Shown here piece by piece: positions 59,575 to 64,000 of a DNA stretch of 64,000 nt; position 1 is the first letter of the stretch, and each line of letters opens with the position of its first letter. Both the position numbers and the translations under genes were made by a program. A model generated the notes under the pieces. It had not been told where the DNA came from and did no database searches. It saw only the letters and a list, made by a program, of their open reading frames with translations. This stretch comes from Hyposmocoma kahamanoa (taxonomy: Eukaryota > Arthropoda > Insecta > Lepidoptera > Cosmopterigidae), in NCBI RefSeq assembly GCF_003589595.1, contig NW_020653200.1:6468298-6532297 (forward strand), read 5' to 3'.

Positions 59575-60604
59575 CACATTTATGCTCATCAACGCCGGCG
59601 TTCCGCGAGGATTTGTGCTATCACCAACCCTGTTCATCCTGCATACCAATGATTTGTTATTAACTAGTATGATTCATTGCTATGCGGATAACAGTACCGG
59701 TAATGCCTTATTATACAGGTCGCATAAATATGCCCCACCAGGAAGTGGAACAAAACAGACTGCAACTTGTGTCTAAAATCGAGACTTCTTTGGAGCAGGT
59801 GTCAGAATGGGGCCGACAGAATCTAGTAAAATTTAACCTCGCAAAGACACAATGCGCGTTTACCGCTAGAAATCCCCATTCGTAATAGCGCCAAAGTCAC
59901 AGAACACTGCCCTTACCGTCTCAAAGAATATTGGGATACTTATAGTCGACATCACGAACGAAGTCCAGTTCCGCAGTCATTTGGAGAGCAAAGCCAAACT
60001 GGCTTCTTCGGAGTGCTCAATAAAGCGAAGCAGTACATCTCTCCAGGTCACCGAATTTTGTTACCTATATAAAATACAAATACGGCTCCATATAGAGTAT
60101 GGCTGGCATCTCTGGGCAGGAGCTCCCAAATACCAGCTTGATCCACTTGACTCTATCCAACGTAGGGCTGTTCGTATGACCCCAAACTCACAGACGGTAT
60201 GGAGCCCCTTAGTTTACGGAGAGACGTTGGCTCTCTGTGTGTGTTTTACCGTCTTTATAATGGAAAGTGCTCTGAGGAACTTTTCGAACTGGTGCCACCG
60301 TCTCGTTTCTACCACCGTACCTCCCGCCAAAGGAGTAGAGTCCATCCCCACATTTTAGATGCCTGGCATTGTACGACCACGCGGACATCTCGTTCGTTCC
60401 TTCTTCGAACCTGCAAGATGTGGAATGATCTTCCTCCTGAAGTATTTCCTTTGCGCTATGACATGGGTTTCTTCAAAATGCGTGTTTACAGGGCTCTCAA
60501 AGGCTGCCAACGCATAGGCAGCTCATCTGATGTTGCAAATGTCCATGGGCTACGATGACCACCTCGTCTGACCGTTTGTCTCCTTCTTTACCTAAAAAAA
60601 AACA
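59575..60604 (+). pseudogene. 5'-truncated jockey-type LINE, dead
   Basis: INAGVPRGFVLSPTLF and IHCYADNSTGNALLY are RT blocks. The second Asp of the catalytic YADD is Asn here. Frames shift several times onward: VSEWGRQNLVKFNLAKTQCA, then YGWHLWAGAPKYQLDPLDSI and QRRAVRMT, then DVGSLCVFYRLYNGKCSEEL, LRTCKMWNDLPPEVFPLRYD and a final DVANVHGLR with TGA at 60556-60558. A nine-A tail at 60595-60603 marks the 3' end. The order of blocks is that of jockey-clade ORF2. The 5' boundary upstream of 59575 is unclear. Confidence 0.85.
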
Positions 60605-60984
60605 GCGATAGCAACGGTTGAACGTCTGGTGACGCTATTTCGATACCTACGACTACAACGATACAATAGCCATTTTGTGGTGACATAATAATAACGCAAT
60701 AGTGGTTAGTAATACATATGGAAATTAGGTTTTTATGTCTCGTTTACTTTAATAATGGAAGTTTTTTATGGTTACCTACTTCGATATGGAATTAAAGAAT
60801 TAACAAACTAAGTTTGTTTAATTTTCACATAATTTCACTTTTATTCAGCACCTCATATGAATAATAATTCGGTTAGACAAACAACGTTTCAAAAAAGGTG
60901 ATACTGCCGAAATCACTACACTCAGATCGAGTATAGACTCGATCAACAACCGGGCCAGGCGATTTCAACAAAGTTGTAAATATA

Positions 60985-61256
60985 GTAAAGGCGGCTTCCA
61001 CAGGCCGTTTTACCACGGGCCGCGCCGAACGAGCTCGAGTCAAAATGCACTCCGTAGGAGGGCCGTCCCTGTTCTTGTCCGCGGTTGCCTGTTTTTAGAT
61101 CCCCCGCCAGTGTCACCTACCATCACGCGCGTCGGCCCGAGACCGCCCGGACTCGCCCAAGGCCGCCCGGACTCGCCCGAGGCTGCCCGGAGTCGTCGGT
61201 GGCGTGAGCTCGGCCATTTTGCCACTGAAAAACGGGGCGTGGGATGCCGCCTTTAC
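60985..61256. mobile_element. 272-bp GC-rich MITE with internal tandem repeat
   Basis: The tips GTAAAGGCGGC (60985-60995) and GCCGCCTTTAC (61246-61256) are exact inverted repeats, extending weakly inward (TTCCACAGGCC / ATCCCACGCC). The interior holds about three 20-bp units of CCGCCCGGACTCGCCCGAGG (61142-61200). The composition contrasts sharply with the AT-rich intron. ORFs on both strands are accidental. Confidence 0.75.
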
Positions 61257-61825
61257 ACAAGGAGGTGCAGTTTTTCGTTGCTGCCGATTTCATACGAGCA
61301 TTTGCCTATACATACGCGTATATCGCACTGTTAATACAATAGTGTATTAACTCAAAAAGAGGACTTTCTCAGAATCAATGAAAAACGAAGTACTCAATTC
61401 CCGCAAAAAAATCATTAAAATTTATATGTTATAGTTTATTTTACACGCTTAAACAATTTCTCAAATATATTTAACAATAACATGGAGAAAATAATTTCAT
61501 GTTTTTGAATAAGGATCATTTTGGCCAGACCTAGCTCACATAAAGTGTGTCTCATTTTGAGTTTAGTAGAAATCTTTTGCTTGTTTCTTACAATATTCTA
61601 ACGACGGTTTTTTCGACGTGAAGAGAATCAAATTTTACGTTCAGTAATGATATAATATTAAATTACACATATTTTGAATTACAACACCATTGTAATAGTA
61701 GTGCGATATGTATATATCGCAATAGACCTGCGAATTACGTTATTTTAGTGGAAATCTCGAAGCGAATTATCTGTTATTTTGTAATATATTTTGTGGACAT
61801 TTTTCCGGAAAATTTTCTGAAAAAT

Positions 61826-61887
61826 TAAAAAAGTGGAAAAATATAATTCGAAGGTGAGTCTTCGAATTATATTTTTCCAATTTTTTT
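61826..61887. repeat. Long perfect hairpin, 20-bp arms and 6-base loop
   Basis: Arms 61834-61853 and 61860-61879 are exact reverse complements around GTGAGT. One mismatch further out, A and T runs extend the stem toward 61826 and 61887. The surroundings (61790-62220) repeat GGAAAAAT and CTGAAAAAT motifs. Confidence 0.9.
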
Positions 61888-62389
61888 AAATATATGAGTA
61901 TTATATTCTTCGTTTAGAAATATCTATTGAAATTTTATTTAGCGTGAATTAAAAAATAAAATAATTGTATAGCTAATAGCAGGTTAAAGAAAAACGAAAT
62001 TCATAAGGATTTACTAATGATTTTTCTTTCTAGTTGTCCAATTATAAAGGAATCATAAATAAAAAATCTTTAAAATGGCTTCATAACTTTCGTTGAATAT
62101 CTTCAACTTTTGACAGGTGTCAAACGTCAATGTGGAAAAATACAGGAAAAATGTTCGGAAAAATATTTTCTTTTCTGAAAAATATACATTTTTCAAAATA
62201 AAAATTTTTCCATGACCATGACTATAATAAATAGATACAATTCAGTTCACGTTTCGACTGAAATACGGGTTCTAAATAACTTAATACTATTTTTCCTGCA
62301 TTAGCGCAGATTACTTATCTGACAGTTATGCAGTAGTGTGAAGACTTTCAAACTAAGCAATCGAATTTTTTATTTGGTTTTCCCCGTAG

Positions 62390-62540
62390 CCAGATTTTAC
62401 TGTCTTCACGCATTTGCGCACTACATTCGATTCGTATTCGTTCCGAATCCGAGACTAAACAAATGTAGAAAACTCGGACCCATTTTCGATGTCGCTTGTG
62501 CACTAAATCCGATTCGAATCCTAGAAAATACGAATGTCGC
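62390..62540. repeat. CGATTCGTATTCG-type repeat, copy 2
   Basis: CATTTGCGCACTACATTCGA, TTCGTATTCGTTCCGAATCC and a second ATCCGATTCGAATCC block. It matches 45885-46120 in reverse. A further short match (GATACGAATCGCACGTAG) lies near 62720. Confidence 0.55.
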
Positions 62541-62542
62541 TT

Positions 62543-62660
62543 GTACAGCGTCAAGAGCACGTCAAGCTTTACACTTTAGGCTTAAATCCAACTCTATGCC
62601 GCTTACGATAAGAACGATCCAAAGTACAAAGTGTCAAACTTGATGTGCTCTTGACTGTAC
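62543..62660. mobile_element. 118-bp foldback MITE
   Basis: The ends are inverted: GTACAGCGTCAAGAGCACGT on the left and GTACAGTCAAGAGCACATC read in reverse from the right. Each continues into CAAG(C/T)TT(T/G)ACACTTT. Only about 40 bases separate the arms. Related half-copies lie at 1-93 and 4224-4255. Confidence 0.75.
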
Positions 62661-62954
62661 ACCTAAACATAAAAAGATCCTTGTGACATTTCGAACCGTC
62701 ATTTCTTTGATTTGGAACTGATACGAATCGCACGTAGTTCGCAAACGCTCTAACTTTTAATGCTTACCATTCTTCAGAAAGTCCTTAAACATGCTCTTTC
62801 TTAGGATGTTTAATTTCAAGCAATACTTCGTCATTATATCAGCCCTCTGTGTGTTTTCTTTTAGTCGGCTGGATATTTACCAAGGATTGACACACAATTC
62901 TTTACGGGAAAGGCTTTACTTGTACCTTATCGCATACACTTCGCTAGAAATCAG

Positions 62955-63248
62955 CTGTAGCAGCTGAGTTCCTTGTGAAAGAGTTCGTGCAGGGAAGTAC
63001 TCCGGCCTTACCTTCTTCTGCTACCAAACATTAATGTGTACATTACTGTGTTGGTGGTGGGGAAATTACAGGCACATGGGACTTATCAACTTATGTCTTA
63101 GGGTGACAGTCATAGTGGCAGTGTCCCTCAGATCATTGCGATTCAAAGCTCCTGCCATTTAGCACTGCAGCTGCTATGGACGGACGTGTCGCTTAATACC
63201 AGGCGCACAACCCGTTCGTCCTGTAACTTGGTATCATAAAAAAAATAT
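62955..63248 (+). repeat. Retroposon family B, copy 5
   Basis: Sense copy: TCCTTGTGAAAGAGTTCGTG, ATTACAGGCACATGGGACTT, GCTGCTATGGACGGACGTGT, CAGGCGCACAACCCGTTCGT, ending in TGGTATCATAAAAAAAA. It ends about 125 bp before bestrophin exon 6. Confidence 0.75.
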
Positions 63249-63371
63249 TGTACCATGCCTTTATGAAAAGATCTTTATTAAAAATCTACCTGACGTAACG
63301 TACGAATATGTCGTTTAAATTAAGCTGGCTAAGCGACGTTTTGATAATTGCATAAAATTGTTTATTTACAG

Positions 63372-63500
63372 GTGGTGACACTGGCGCTATATACTTACTT
63401 TGTGGCTGCGCTGATGGGGCGGCAGTTGGTGCCTCCTGCCCCAGGTAGCACCTCGAAATATGAACCCGATGTTTATTTCCCCCTGTTTACAGCGTTACAG
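63372..63500 (+). CDS. Best: Bestrophin, coding exon 6 (TM4)
   Basis: The acceptor TTTATTTACAG ends at 63371 and the donor CAG|GTAATA follows 63500. 43 codons in phase 0, residues 242-284: VVTLALYTYFVAALMGRQLV, then PPAPGSTSKYEPDVYFPLFT and ALQ. VVT.A.Y.YF is a membrane helix, MGRQ a family motif, and D.YFP.FT.LQ leads to the last helix. The loop between (PPAPGSTSKYEP) is short compared with some insect paralogues. Confidence 0.94.
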
Positions 63501-63726
63501 GTAATATTTTTTTGTTATGTAATGATGAAATAAACACTTTTTGCCTAACTGTATTAATTGCACAACTGCACCGTGTTGCCATGTTTAATGAAGTACCTAA
63601 TGGAGGGGTGTCTGTTTCTGACTACTTTCCTTTGATCGGTCGATTGATATAGATTAATCCTTGCTTTGTTATGTTTTGCGGTTTTATACATTTTAACGTC
63701 GTAATATGTCTGGTTTTCTCTTGCAG

Positions 63727-63834
63727 TTTTGTTTTTATGTCGGATGGCTGAAAGTTGCAGAAGTACTTATAAATCCTTTTGGTGAAGACGACGACGACAT
63801 CGAATTAAATTGGCTTATAGACAGACATATAAAG
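63727..63834 (+). CDS. Best: Bestrophin, coding exon 7 (calcium clasp)
   Basis: The acceptor CTCTTGCAG ends at 63726 and the donor AAG|GTAATT follows 63834. 36 codons, residues 285-320: [20 protein letters not shown], then [16 protein letters not shown]. Glu304-Asp308 form the acidic run that, with backbone oxygens, holds calcium in bestrophins (human Glu300-Asp304), so gating by calcium should be intact. [17 protein letters not shown] is the most diagnostic string of the family. The protein must continue in an exon beyond the window. Confidence 0.95.
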
Positions 63835-64000
63835 GTAATTTCTTTGCTCGCTTACGTATTTATGTATAACATTTATGTAAACATTTATAGTAGATAATAT
63901 TGATAATTTTCGTAACATTATTATTTATTATATACAAACATTAACGTACAGTTTAAACTTGACCGAAGTGGATGTCACTTACTGTACAAAAATAAATTTG

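Larger units (their letters stand above)
58138..63371 (+). other. Bestrophin intron 5
   Basis: 5.2 kb. 58200-59370 and 61260-61820 are AT-rich with no feature recognised. The rest is the LINE, MITEs and hairpins listed. Confidence 0.85.

Overview
This window looks like nuclear DNA from an insect, most probably a moth or butterfly. It is AT-rich. Host genes are broken into small exons with consensus GT...AG sites and separated by introns up to 26.5 kb. Most of the rest is transposon debris of types I associate with Lepidoptera: tRNA-headed SINEs, jockey- and RTE-like LINE ends, mariner copies, and many short inverted-repeat elements (MITEs). No prokaryotic operon, CRISPR array, rRNA gene or intact virus was seen.

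Three host genes can be supported. (1) The last two coding exons of a UBE2K-type (E2-25K) ubiquitin-conjugating enzyme lie on + at 5624-5776 and 6470-6853. Its first exon should be left of the window. (2) A bestrophin chloride-channel gene on + starts at 13152 and runs off the right edge. Seven coding exons (13152-13222, 21789-21899, 30984-31155, 57696-57825, 57899-58137, 63372-63500, 63727-63834) join in phase to give the first 320 residues, ending just past the acidic calcium clasp. (3) A small RBM7-like RRM gene lies on - inside bestrophin intron 3 (41381 to about 40311). Its RRM frame and its Arg-rich tail frame are offset, so it is frameshifted, misassembled or a pseudogene.

Layout: 1-5600 is the UBE2K first intron, with LINE ends, a SINE and MITEs. 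6854-12850 is intergenic, with a 1.05-kb CCGGATA-rich inverted-repeat element and tandem arrays. 12860-13151 is the likely bestrophin promoter and 5' UTR. 13223-21788 (intron 1) holds a nearly full-length dead mariner. 21900-30983 (intron 2) holds an RTE fragment split by a hAT-like MITE and a large foldback element. 31156-57695 (intron 3) holds the RRM gene, a 224-bp near-perfect foldback MITE, a second mariner split by a MITE with THAP-like coding remnants, a piggyBac-like MITE with TTAA flanks, and a Crypton-like tyrosine recombinase that sits inside another repeat. 58138-63371 (intron 5) holds a jockey-type LINE end and more MITEs.

The host genes do not form a pathway: UBE2K acts in ubiquitination, bestrophin in calcium-gated anion flux, and the RRM protein probably in RNA surveillance. 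The most notable signals are the three datable nested insertions, the THAP-bearing MITE, the Crypton, the foldback MITE that could give a long hairpin RNA from the bestrophin pre-mRNA, and a scatter of perfect short hairpins with 13-21 bp arms.
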